From contig JAUHYW010000052.1 of the NCBI GenBank assembly GCA_030426085.1, forward strand, positions 1-64,000: a stretch of DNA of 64,000 bases, given 5' to 3'. Positions 9,005 through 16,697 of the stretch are shown here, piece after piece. Both the position numbers and the translations under genes were made by a program. The notes under the pieces are model-generated. The model worked only from the letters and a program-made list of their open reading frames with translations, made no database searches and was not told the origin of the DNA. Source of the stretch: a bacterium. GTDB lineage: Bacteria; Myxococcota_A; Bradymonadia; UBA7976; UBA1532. How positions within the stretch are numbered: position 1 is the stretch's first letter; each line of letters starts with the position of its first letter.

Positions 9005-9102
9005 GGTGAACCTCCCTCGTCGGTGGGTTGCTGTTCGCCCCGGTGGATGTATGAGCGGCCCCGCGACACGCGTCGGCGAGGCATCATCCGGCGGCGGCGC
9101 GG

Positions 9103-9131
9103 ACTATGTCCGACAGCCCGGCCCGAGTCAA
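9103..9131 (-). promoter_or_regulatory. Sigma-70-type promoter of rplC
   Basis: On the minus strand there is a -35 TTGACT (9126-9131), a 17-base spacer and a -10 CATAGT (9103-9108). Transcription would start near 9096, leaving a leader of about 92 bases before the rplC ATG. The leader is long enough to hold a regulatory structure, but I could not define one. The rest of the 274-bp gap up to 9278 holds only the terminator at 9211-9245. Confidence 0.65.
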
Positions 9132-9210
9132 GCACGAGGCGGTGAAAAGCCGCGGCGCGCCCGCGGTCGGGCGCCGACGGGTGGCGTCCCCCGGGGTGTC
9201 GGCGGGCCTT

Positions 9211-9245
9211 CGAAATACGAGAGCCCGGGGCGGGCCCGGGCTCTC
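9211..9245 (-). terminator. Intrinsic terminator of the AgmX/GltJ-like gene
   Basis: A perfect 11-bp inverted repeat (GAGAGCCCGGG at 9219-9229 and CCCGGGCTCTC at 9235-9245) with a 5-base loop lies 33 bases after the stop at 9279. On the minus strand it is followed by GTATTTCG, a short T-rich run in otherwise GC-rich DNA. Confidence 0.75.
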
Positions 9246-9278
9246 TGGCGCCTCATAGAGGCGGCTCCTCGGCGAGGC

Positions 9279-11027
9279 TCAGAGCGCGAAGGGCATCACG
9301 ATCCGCATCGGATCCCCACTGAACTGGGGGAAACGGAACGACCGGACCTTGCGCTCGATGCACGAGCCGACCGGCGTGCCCCGCTGGGCGCCGCTCTTCA
9401 CCTTGGCCGAGGTCACCCGCCCGGCGCGGCCGATCACCATCTCGACCGGCACGGTGCCCGACGCGTCGGTGCCGTCCTTGCAGGTCGTGATCGAGCGCGC
9501 GTTGCGCTTGACCACGGTCAGGATCTGGCGCTTGGTCAGCTTCTCGGGCAGCAGCGGATCACCGGACGGCGCAGGCGTGGGCGACGCGGCCGGCGAGGCG
9601 GCGCGGCTCTTCGAGCCCCCACCCGAGCCGTCGAGCGCGCCGAGCAGATCGTCCACCTCGGAGGTCGACTCCTCCTTCTGGCGGGCCGGCTTGCGGGGGG
9701 CGGGCTGGCGGGCGGCCGGCTTGGGGGCCGCAGCCGGCTTGGGGGTCGCGCGGCGGTTGGCGCGCCGGCGGGTGGCCCGGCGGCTCGGCTTCGGCTTCGC
9801 GGCCGCGACCTCTTCCCCGTCGTCCCCGTCTTCGGCTTCGTCGCCGTCCTCGCCGTCTTCCGCCTCGGCCTTGGCCTCCGCTTCGGCGGCGGCCTTCTCG
9901 GCGGCGGCCTTCTCGGCAGCGGCCTTCTCGGCGGCGGCCTTCTCGGCTTCGCTCGGGCCGCCGACGCTCAGCTTGGTCGGCGTGTTGCTCGCGACGGCGG
10001 GCTCGTCCTTCTCGTCGTCGTCCTGCATCATGAACCAAGCCGCCGCGCCCCCGCCGCCGAGCAGCAGCAGGATGATGACCACCAGGGCCACGAGGAGGCC
10101 GGTGTTGCTGCTCGAACTCGGCGCGACCAGCGGCTGGACCGGGGCCGCCGCGGTCAGGGGCGCCGGGGCCATGCCCGCGCCGCCGCCGAACGGATCGTCA
10201 CCGCCGCCGCCGGGGCTCTCGAGGCTGCTCAGCGCCGAGATGTCGATGAGGCCCGACGCCTCGCTGCCCCCGGTGTTGCTGACCTTCTTCGACCGCTTGC
10301 TCGACTCGGCCTCGGCCGCGAGGCTGTCGAGGCTGAACAGCACCGAGTTCTCGTTGCGCTGGTTGCGGAGCTGGGCCGCGGTCGAGATCCGGGGGTCGAC
10401 CGGCTCGTCGGCGGGGAACATGCCCCCGCTGCTGGCGGGCGCCGCCGCGGCGGGCGGGTCGGCCACGTTGTTCGAGGCGATGACGTCGTCGTCCTCGTTG
10501 GGGAACATGCCCGCCGGCGCCTGATGGGTCGGGTCGGCGTCCACCGCCGCCGGGGCCGCCGCAGCCGCAGCCGCGGCCGCCGGGGCCGCTGCTGCCGCAG
10601 GCGCCGCCGGCTCGGGGGCCGCCGCCGGGGCGAGGTGGGCGAACTGAGGCACCGAGCCGAGCCGGGACCAGTCGGTCATGCCCTCGGCCCAGATGAAGCT
10701 CTCGGCGTCGATGTCGCCGTTGTGCAGGTAGCCCTCCACCTGCGCCGCGGTGAGCGGGCCGACGTTCTCCCGGTTGATGACGACGTGCCAGACGGCGTCG
10801 GGGTCACCGGCGGGGGCCGGCGCGGCCGCAGCAGCCGCCGCGTCGGAGGCCGCCGCCGCTGCGGGCGCCGCCTCCTGTGCCGGCGCTTGCGCCTCGGCGC
10901 TCTGCTGGCCGCCGCGCACGACGATCACATGCGAACATTTCTTGCAGCGGATCTTGAAGGTCTTGTTGCGGACCTTGTCGTCGCTGATCTGGTACTTGGC
11001 GCTGCAATTGTCGCAGACGATCTTCAT
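9279..11027 (-). CDS. Zinc-ribbon/GYF/TM/TonB-like protein, AgmX (GltJ)-type
   Basis: The 582-aa product has the domain order of Myxococcus AgmX/GltJ. An MJ0042-type zinc ribbon comes first (C5, C8, C28, C31). A GYF domain follows (about 79-131, VWHVVINRENVGPLT...). Next are long Ala/Pro linkers with an NSVLFSLDSLAAEA and an ASGLIDISALSSL motif. One membrane segment (about 309-333) leads to a periplasmic Glu/Ala/Lys-rich stalk and a C-terminal TonB-like domain (about 498-582, starting LTKRQILTVVKRN). In Myxococcus this protein spans the inner membrane and its cytoplasmic domains contact the MglA gliding switch. It follows, after its own promoter, the TPR/barrel cluster at 11480-20729. Family assignment is by domain order and motifs; a role in motility is inference. 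Confidence 0.85.
   Translation of the reverse strand: MKIVCDNCSAKYQISDDKVRNKTFKIRCKKCSHVIVVRGGQQSAEAQAPAQEAAPAAAAASDAAAAAAAPAPAGDPDAVWHVVINRENVGPLTAAQVEGYLHNGDIDAESFIWAEGMTDWSRLGSVPQFAHLAPAAAPEPAAPAAAAAPAAAAAAAAAPAAVDADPTHQAPAGMFPNEDDDVIASNNVADPPAAAAPASSGGMFPADEPVDPRISTAAQLRNQRNENSVLFSLDSLAAEAESSKRSKKVSNTGGSEASGLIDISALSSLESPGGGGDDPFGGGAGMAPAPLTAAAPVQPLVAPSSSSNTGLLVALVVIILLLLGGGGAAAWFMMQDDDEKDEPAVASNTPTKLSVGGPSEAEKAAAEKAAAEKAAAEKAAAEAEAKAEAEDGEDGDEAEDGDDGEEVAAAKPKPSRRATRRRANRRATPKPAAAPKPAARQPAPRKPARQKEESTSEVDDLLGALDGSGGGSKSRAASPAASPTPAPSGDPLLPEKLTKRQILTVVKRNARSITTCKDGTDASGTVPVEMVIGRAGRVTSAKVKSGAQRGTPVGSCIERKVRSFRFPQFSGDPMRIVMPFAL
9886..9945 (-). repeat. Four 15-bp tandem units encoding EKAAA repeats
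   Basis: Four adjacent 15-bp units (gcggcggccttctcg, one with a single base change) encode successive EKAAA pentapeptides in the periplasmic stalk of the AgmX/GltJ-like protein. Copy number could vary between strains and change stalk length. Confidence 0.85.
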
Positions 11028-11081
11028 CGGAAGCGCTCTCCCAGCAGGCAGAAGGCCCCGCGGATGGCGGTTGCCCGAGCG

Positions 11082-11111
11082 ATTATAGGGTCAGGCTCTG
11101 CGGACCCGCAA
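11082..11111 (-). promoter_or_regulatory. Sigma-70-type promoter of the AgmX/GltJ-like gene
   Basis: On the minus strand a perfect -10 TATAAT (11082-11087) is preceded by 18 bases and a weak -35 TTGCGG (11106-11111). The start of transcription would be near 11075, 48 bases before the ATG at 11027, with GGGAGAG in the leader as ribosome binding site. The gene is therefore separately transcribed from the upstream cluster. Confidence 0.65.
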
Positions 11112-11418
11112 GAACCGGGGCGGGCTCCCTCCCCCCAGCGATTCGAGCGGCAGACTGTGCGTGCGCGGGCCCCCGGAGCCCTTGTTCTGGGCGATCGGGA
11201 GCCGCAGCGCAAGTTCTACGACGATGTGCCCGGTGGATGTCCGGGCCGACGAGAAGAGCGGGGGCAGATCCACCGACGAGCAGGCGCCGCAGAACCCGGC
11301 CCGTCGCTCGGGCGCCCTGTCCCCGGGGAGACCCGGGGCGCACGGCAGGCAGCGGCTGCATGGGGCAGCCCCGGCGCGGCGCGCGGCGCGCATGATCGGG
11401 GTCGTGCGGCGGGGGAGC
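11112..11418. other. Intergenic stretch with no recognised gene
   Basis: Part of the 452-bp gap between two minus-strand genes. Open frames cross it on both strands, but their translations lack any recognisable domain and their starts lack ribosome binding sites. No tRNA-like, SRP-RNA-like or tmRNA-like motif was seen. It may hold regulatory sequence or a small RNA that cannot be identified by eye. Confidence 0.4.
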
Positions 11419-11449
11419 GAGCGCCCGCCGACGGGCGCTGCGGGCGCTC
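11419..11449 (-). terminator. Strong hairpin after the coupled cluster
   Basis: GAGCGCCCGC (11419-11428) and GCGGGCGCTC (11440-11449) form a perfect 10-bp stem. An alternative nested hairpin (GCGCCCG-CCGA-CGGGCGC) shares the same bases. It lies 31 bases after the stop codon of the small secreted protein. No T run follows, so it may be a terminator of reduced efficiency or an mRNA-end stabiliser. Confidence 0.45.
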
Positions 11450-11479
11450 GACGCTGCGGGGGCTCGGCGCTGCGTGTGC

Positions 11480-11749
11480 TCAGCGCAGCGTGGCGTCCTT
11501 GGCGGTCGCCTTGAGCTTGGGCAGGAAGTCCTTCTTCAGCTTGAGCAGCCGCTCGAACTTCACCTTCTGGCGGGCGTCGGTGTAGAGCACCTGGGGCTTC
11601 TTGTACTGGCCGTCGATGAGCAGGTCGTCGAAGTTGTAGAACTTCGTCTTCACGTCATCCCCCCCGCCGCCGCCCTCTGCCTGGGCGAAGCCCGTGGCGG
11701 GCAGGGCGAGCAACGACAGCACGATCGCGCAACGCATGAGGGTCTTCAT
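11480..11749 (-). CDS. Small secreted protein of the TPR/barrel cluster
   Basis: From the ATG at 11749 (GGAGG upstream) the product has 89 aa. A clear signal peptide (MKTLMRCAIVLSLLALPATG, cleavage after FAQ) is followed by a Gly-rich linker and a short charged region with FDDLLIDGQYKKPQVLY and KFERLLKLKKDFLPKL. It is the last gene of the coupled minus-strand cluster, 35 bases after the TPR lipoprotein. By size and place (large TPR, TPR lipoprotein, small protein, AgmX-like) it could correspond to GltF of Myxococcus; I do not recognise the family from its sequence. Confidence 0.75.
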   Translation of the reverse strand: MKTLMRCAIVLSLLALPATGFAQAEGGGGGDDVKTKFYNFDDLLIDGQYKKPQVLYTDARQKVKFERLLKLKKDFLPKLKATAKDATLR

Positions 11750-11784
11750 CGGGGGCCTCCTCGGGGCGGACACTCCGCCCGGGC

Positions 11785-13245
11785 TCAGGTCTCGTCGGTC
11801 TCGTCGTCGGAGCCGGCCGGGGCCGTCTCGTCATCGGCGCCCTCGGGGGCCGCGCGGCCAGCCCCGGCCTCGTCGGCCGCGCCGTCTTCCGCCGCAGGCG
11901 TCTCCGGCTCGCCCGCTTCGGGCGCGCCGTCCGCGGGCGCCTCGCCGCCCTCGGGCGCCGCCTCACTCTCTCCGGGGTCAGCGCCCTCGGGGGCCGCTTC
12001 GCCATCGGCGGGGGCCGCTTCGCCACCCTCGGGGGTCGCCGCGCCGCCCTCAGGGGTCGCCGCGCCGCCCTCGGGGGCCGCCTCGCCGTCCACCGGGTCG
12101 CCGACGGTCTTGGTCTCCATGGTGTCGGCCTGCTGGAGGAACTGGATCGTGGCGTTCAGCGGATGCTCGGGCGGCAGCTTGGCCACATCCCGATAGCGGA
12201 TGTAGTAGCCCAGGGCGGTCTTGGTGTCGCCGAGCTGCTCCTCGTAGATCTTGCCGACCCGCAGCAGCGCCTCGCCGTTGTCCGCCTTGATCTCCAGGCT
12301 GGCCTCGTAGAGCTTCGCCGCGTTCTCGTACTCCCCGATGCCGTAGAGCGCGTTGGCCTCGCCGATCATCGCGCGGTAGTTCTCGGGGAAGCGCTCGCGC
12401 ACCGCCTTGAACTGCTCGAGGGCCTCATCGTAGTCGAGGTAGTCGAGGTAGATCGACGCGAGGTTGAGCCGGGCTTCGTCGATGGTCGGGTCGAGTTCGA
12501 TCGCCTTCTGGAAGGCGAGGACCGCCGCCGGCACGAGGTCCATCTCGAAGAACGTCAGCCCGAGATTGTTGCGGGCCCGGGCGTTCTTGTCGTCGTAGCC
12601 CAGCGCCTTGTTGAACATCAGCAGCGCGAGCGGCAGCTTCTTCTGCTCGAGGTACAAGAGCCCCAGGTTGACGATCGCCGGCACGTTCTTCGGCTGGACG
12701 GCGAGCACCTCTTTGACGTAGCGCAGCGAGGTGTCCTTGTCGCCCTTGGCCAGATAGGCCGCGGCGAGGTTGTTGCGCGCCTGGAGGTCTTCGGGGTGCT
12801 TGCGCAGCACCGACTCGAACTCGACGATGGCCTGATCGGGCTGGCCGCTGAGCAGCAGCACCCGGCCCAGGGCCAGGGTCACCCCCCGGTCGGTCACGTT
12901 CTGCTCGATGAGCTGCCGATAGGCGGCGACCGCCTTCTCGTACCGCCCGAGCCGCTCGTTGCTGTAGGCCAGGTTCAGCCACGCCACGACATAGGTCGGG
13001 TGGGCCTCGGTGGCCTTCTCGAACGAGGCCACCGCCTCGGTGTAGGCCGGCGGTTCGGACTCGAGCGCCTTCACCCCGGCGACGAACGCCTCGTGGGCCG
13101 GCTTGGGGATGCCGTCGATCAGGACCGGCTTGGGCGGCTCCTTGACGACCGGCTTGGGCTTGGGCTTGGGCGTGCCGCCGCAGCCGACGACCAGCGCGGC
13201 GGCGGCCCCGAAGGCCGCCAGACGAGCGATGAGTGAGCGGGCCAT
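11785..13245 (-). CDS. TPR lipoprotein, GltE/AglT-like by context
   Basis: The ATG at 13245 overlaps the upstream stop by one base (TGATG), giving 486 aa. A lipobox (LVVGC) ends the signal sequence, so the protein is anchored to a membrane, probably outer. After a Pro/Lys-rich linker come about eight TPR units (for example VAWLNLAYSNERLGRYEKAV and ARNNLGLTFFEMDLVPAAVLA), from about residue 40 to 360. The last 110 residues are an Ala/Glu/Pro/Gly low-complexity tail with tandem EGGAATP units. In the Glt system of Myxococcus a TPR protein follows the large TPR protein GltD in the same way; equivalence is inferred from order and architecture. Confidence 0.82.
   Translation of the reverse strand: MARSLIARLAAFGAAAALVVGCGGTPKPKPKPVVKEPPKPVLIDGIPKPAHEAFVAGVKALESEPPAYTEAVASFEKATEAHPTYVVAWLNLAYSNERLGRYEKAVAAYRQLIEQNVTDRGVTLALGRVLLLSGQPDQAIVEFESVLRKHPEDLQARNNLAAAYLAKGDKDTSLRYVKEVLAVQPKNVPAIVNLGLLYLEQKKLPLALLMFNKALGYDDKNARARNNLGLTFFEMDLVPAAVLAFQKAIELDPTIDEARLNLASIYLDYLDYDEALEQFKAVRERFPENYRAMIGEANALYGIGEYENAAKLYEASLEIKADNGEALLRVGKIYEEQLGDTKTALGYYIRYRDVAKLPPEHPLNATIQFLQQADTMETKTVGDPVDGEAAPEGGAATPEGGAATPEGGEAAPADGEAAPEGADPGESEAAPEGGEAPADGAPEAGEPETPAAEDGAADEAGAGRAAPEGADDETAPAGSDDETDET
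12017..12079 (-). repeat. Three 21-bp tandem units in the lipoprotein tail
   Basis: Three consecutive 21-bp units, differing at a few positions, encode EGGAATP-type heptapeptides in the low-complexity C-terminus of the TPR lipoprotein. This is a likely site of length variation. Confidence 0.75.
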
Positions 13246-16200
13246 CACTTGTTCTCCTTGGCGGCGTCGGCCGGCTTCGCCTCGGCCGGCGCCGCCGGCT
13301 TCTCACCGGCGGCCGGGGCGGCGGGCGCCCCCTCGGCGGCCGGTGTGGCGCCCCCCGCGGCGGGCGCGGCGCCCTCGGCACCGGGCTGACCCGGCGCGGC
13401 GGGCGCGGCCGGAGCCGGCTTGGGCGGCACCATCTGCTCGAGCTTGCCGGTGGGATCGGCGATGAAGGTCGTCGAGAACGTCGCCGCCACCGGCTGGTCG
13501 GTGTCGTTGGTCGCGTCGTCGAGCACCGGGAACGACTCCGGGCTCAGCTTGACGAGCAGCGTCGCCGCCTTGCGCGACCACTCGTTGTAGACGTGGTGCT
13601 TGTGGGCCAGCTCCAGCGCCCGGCGGGTCGCCTCGATGGCCTTCTCCTGCAGCGGCGCGGCCTGATCGTCCAGCTCGGCGCGGTAGATGAACTCCTCGTC
13701 CTCGGTCAGCCCCTCGGGGATGGGCAGGTCGAAGAGGCTCTGGGCGTAGAGCTGGTAGCTCTCGCCGATGCGGTACAGCGCGCCGGCGCTGACGTTGTAC
13801 GACTTGAACTCGAGCACCTCGAAGAACAGCTTCTCCGACTTGCCGAGCAGCTCCGCCTTCTTCACCAGCCCCTTGCGCAGCTTCGAGATCGGGAACTCGA
13901 GCTTGATGGCCTCGAACTCGTCGTAGACGACCTCGGCCTGAAGGAAGCGCACCCGCGCCGCCGCCTGGCGGACCGCCGGCTTCTGCTGCGCCTCTTCGGG
14001 CAGCTTCTTGTAGACCTTGTTCGCCTTGTCCAGCTCGCTGCTGGCGTTGCGCGCCGAGCGCCGCTCACCGAGCTGCTGATGGAGCTCGGCCTTCTTGAGG
14101 TGCACGTCGACGAGGGTGTCGGCGTGGGTCTTGCCGTACTTCTTGATGTAGCGGTCGTAGGTCTTGAGCGCGTCCTTGAGGTCGCCCTGCTTCACGTGGA
14201 AGTCGGCGATCTGCAGCATCAGCCCGCGGCTGTCGTCGTTCTCGGGGAACTTCTTGATGAAGGTCTCGAAGATGTCGATGGCCTTGTCGTACTGCTCGAG
14301 CGCGGCGCGGATGGCCCCGGCGTTGTACAGCGAGTCGGCCACCTGGGGCACCTCGGGGAACGAGGCCATCTTCTCGAAGTAGGTCGCCGCGGTCTCGAAG
14401 TTGGTCTGGCTCTCGTAGAGCGCGCCGAGCACGAAGTGGGCCTCGGTGGCCTGCGACGACTTCGGATAGCGCTTGATGATGCTCTCGTAGAGGTCGATCG
14501 CGCCCTCGGTCTTCTCGAGCTCCTCGGTGGTCGCCGCGGCGTTGAACAGGGCGATGGCCGCCTTGTCCTGCTGCTTCTTCTCCCGACCGAACTCCTTGAC
14601 GAAGCGCAGCCACTGCTCGACGGCGGCCTGCTTCTTCTCCCGGGCGAGGGCCTCGTCGCCGTCCTTGGCCGCCTTGGTGCCGGCGTCCTTCAGCTCGGTG
14701 GCGTAGTTGTTGATCGAGACCGCGATGACGTCCTGGAGCTGCTTCTTCTTGAGCACCTTGTAGTTCCGGCGGTCGAGCATGTAGCGCGCCCAGCGCTCCA
14801 TCTGGTCCCACCGACGCAGGCGGTAGTTCGAGTCGAAGAGCGTCGCCGCCGCGAAGCCGGCGAACTCGTGCTTCGGGTGGTGCTCCATGATGACTTCGAG
14901 CCGCTTGACGCCCTCGGCGTAGTGCCCCTTCTTGATGAAGATCTCCGCCGAGCGGAACGAGACCGACGGCACGTCCTCGTGCTTGGGGTAGAGGTCGAGG
15001 AACGCGGTGCACGCCTCGAGGAACTCCTTCTCGACCGGGTGGATGTCTTCCTTGGGCTTGGGCTTGAACTCGTCGTCCTTGTCGCGCTTGGTGTACTCGA
15101 CCTTGGGCTTGGCGGCCTTGCCCTTCTTGCCCTTCTTGCCCCGGTCGGGCCGCTCGATCAGCCCCGCGTCGGCCATCTTCTCCTCCTTGGAGAGGATGAC
15201 CGCGTAGGCCGACTCCTGGCTGTACTTGCCCTTCGGGTCGAGCGCGACGACCGCCTTGTAGTGCTCGGCGGCCTTGTCCCACTCCTTCGTCTGGAAGAAG
15301 TAGATCTCGGCGAGATAGAACTCCTTCTCGTAGATGTCCTTCGCCTCGGGGAACCAGTCGATGTACCGCTCGTAGTAGGTCGCCGCCTTCTTGTAGTAGC
15401 GGTCGGCCCGCTCCTGGTCCTTGAGCTTCTCGACCTCCTGGGCCTTGGTGTGGAAGGTCCCGATCAGCCAGTCGGTCTGCTCCTCGCGGTACTGCGTGGC
15501 CCGGATGCGGGGCTCTTCCTTCTCTTTGTTGACCGTGAACCACGAGCCCTTGGGGTCGAGGTCGGTGAGGAACCGGTTGATGACCTGCTCGGTCTTCTCG
15601 ATGTCCTCCTGCTTCTTCCAGGCGGCGGTGATGTACTCGGCGTACTCCGGCACCTTGGGGCCCTGCTTGTTGGCGGTGATCAGGTACTCGTAGACCGCGA
15701 TCTCGTTGTCGGTCTTGTCCTGCTTGTTGTAGATGCGGGCCACCGACTCGAGCTGCCGGGTGGCCAGATCGTCACCGCCGACCTCGCGGAAGTAGTCCCG
15801 GGCCCGCTTCCAGCCGTCGTCCACCTCGGCGTAGGCCAGGGTGAGGGCCGAGAAGGCCTGATTGGTGAAGTAGACCTTGCGCTTGTCCTGGCCCTTCGAG
15901 AGCTCGACGACGCTCTTGAACGACTTGATGGAGTCCTCGTACTCGCGCAGGTTGTAGTACACGTAGCCCAGCTTGTAGAGCGCGTACGGGTACTGGGTGC
16001 TCTTCTTGTCTTCGAGCACCTTGAGGTAGTTGGTCTTCGCCGCGAAGAGCAGGTCGTTGTCGAAGTAGTACTCGGCCACGGCCAGATACGCCTGGGTGAC
16101 GAACTGGCTCTTGGGGTACTCCTTCGTCAGGCGCAGCATGTACGAAGCGCCTTCCTTCTTCTTGCCCGCCGTCGTCAGCCCCCGGCCGAGGTAGAACATC

Positions 16201-16697
16201 ACCTCGTCGATGCGCTTGTAGTTGGGGAACTCCTTGAGCAGCGCCTTGTACTCGACGAGCGCCTTGCTGTAATCGGCGGCCGGCTCCTCGGGCTTCTGCT
16301 TGAGCGTGCCCTCGAGGTAGCTCTCGTACTGCTTGTCGTACTTCTTGCGCTCGAGGAAGTAGCGGTACTTGGCCTCGTCCCACTCCTTCTCGGCGATGCG
16401 GAAGAGCAGGTCGGCCTTGTTCTTGTAGAGCGGGTTCTCGCGCAGGATCTTGCGCATCTGCTCGATCTGACGCTGCCGCACCTTGGAGAGCCGGGCCTCC
16501 TTCTCGGCGACGAGCTGGTCCAGCTCGCTGTCTTCGAGTGAAGGCTGGGCGTCCTCACCCGAGTCGGGCTTGACGACGTTCTCCGCGGCGGCCTCACCGG
16601 TCGCGAGGCCATCCTGCTTGGTGTCGCGCTTCTGGGCGATCGCGGGCGACGCGAAGAGCGCCACCGCGACGGTCAAGGCGGGCAGGGTCCGATTCAT
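13245..16697 (-). CDS. Large exported TPR protein, GltD/AgmU-like by context
   Basis: The ATG at 16697 overlaps the preceding stop (ATGA), giving 1150 aa. The first 22 residues are a signal peptide (MNRTLPALTVAVALFASPAI, AQ). The remainder is an almost continuous array of Tyr-rich TPR/tol-pal-like repeats (YPYALYKLGYVYYNLREYED, AAEHYKAVVALDPKG, ATYFEKMASFPEVPQVADSL), interrupted by Lys-rich segments near 530-560. It ends in an Ala/Pro/Glu low-complexity tail of about 70 residues. The size and repeat content match periplasmic AgmU/GltD-type proteins of Myxococcota. It would act as a scaffold between the membranes with its coupled neighbours. The name is inference; being an exported TPR protein is well supported. 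Confidence 0.85.
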   Translation of the reverse strand: MNRTLPALTVAVALFASPAIAQKRDTKQDGLATGEAAAENVVKPDSGEDAQPSLEDSELDQLVAEKEARLSKVRQRQIEQMRKILRENPLYKNKADLLFRIAEKEWDEAKYRYFLERKKYDKQYESYLEGTLKQKPEEPAADYSKALVEYKALLKEFPNYKRIDEVMFYLGRGLTTAGKKKEGASYMLRLTKEYPKSQFVTQAYLAVAEYYFDNDLLFAAKTNYLKVLEDKKSTQYPYALYKLGYVYYNLREYEDSIKSFKSVVELSKGQDKRKVYFTNQAFSALTLAYAEVDDGWKRARDYFREVGGDDLATRQLESVARIYNKQDKTDNEIAVYEYLITANKQGPKVPEYAEYITAAWKKQEDIEKTEQVINRFLTDLDPKGSWFTVNKEKEEPRIRATQYREEQTDWLIGTFHTKAQEVEKLKDQERADRYYKKAATYYERYIDWFPEAKDIYEKEFYLAEIYFFQTKEWDKAAEHYKAVVALDPKGKYSQESAYAVILSKEEKMADAGLIERPDRGKKGKKGKAAKPKVEYTKRDKDDEFKPKPKEDIHPVEKEFLEACTAFLDLYPKHEDVPSVSFRSAEIFIKKGHYAEGVKRLEVIMEHHPKHEFAGFAAATLFDSNYRLRRWDQMERWARYMLDRRNYKVLKKKQLQDVIAVSINNYATELKDAGTKAAKDGDEALAREKKQAAVEQWLRFVKEFGREKKQQDKAAIALFNAAATTEELEKTEGAIDLYESIIKRYPKSSQATEAHFVLGALYESQTNFETAATYFEKMASFPEVPQVADSLYNAGAIRAALEQYDKAIDIFETFIKKFPENDDSRGLMLQIADFHVKQGDLKDALKTYDRYIKKYGKTHADTLVDVHLKKAELHQQLGERRSARNASSELDKANKVYKKLPEEAQQKPAVRQAAARVRFLQAEVVYDEFEAIKLEFPISKLRKGLVKKAELLGKSEKLFFEVLEFKSYNVSAGALYRIGESYQLYAQSLFDLPIPEGLTEDEEFIYRAELDDQAAPLQEKAIEATRRALELAHKHHVYNEWSRKAATLLVKLSPESFPVLDDATNDTDQPVAATFSTTFIADPTGKLEQMVPPKPAPAAPAAPGQPGAEGAAPAAGGATPAAEGAPAAPAAGEKPAAPAEAKPADAAKENK

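Noticed and set aside
11091-11393. Minus-strand open frames of 92-100 codons in the gap
   Set aside because: Cys/Pro/Arg-rich translations without signal peptide, domain or ribosome binding site.
13233-16541. Plus-strand open frame of 1102 codons
   Set aside because: It is antisense to the large TPR protein; composition (Leu/Val/Asp/Glu runs) is typical of the complement of Lys/Glu/Tyr-rich coding DNA.
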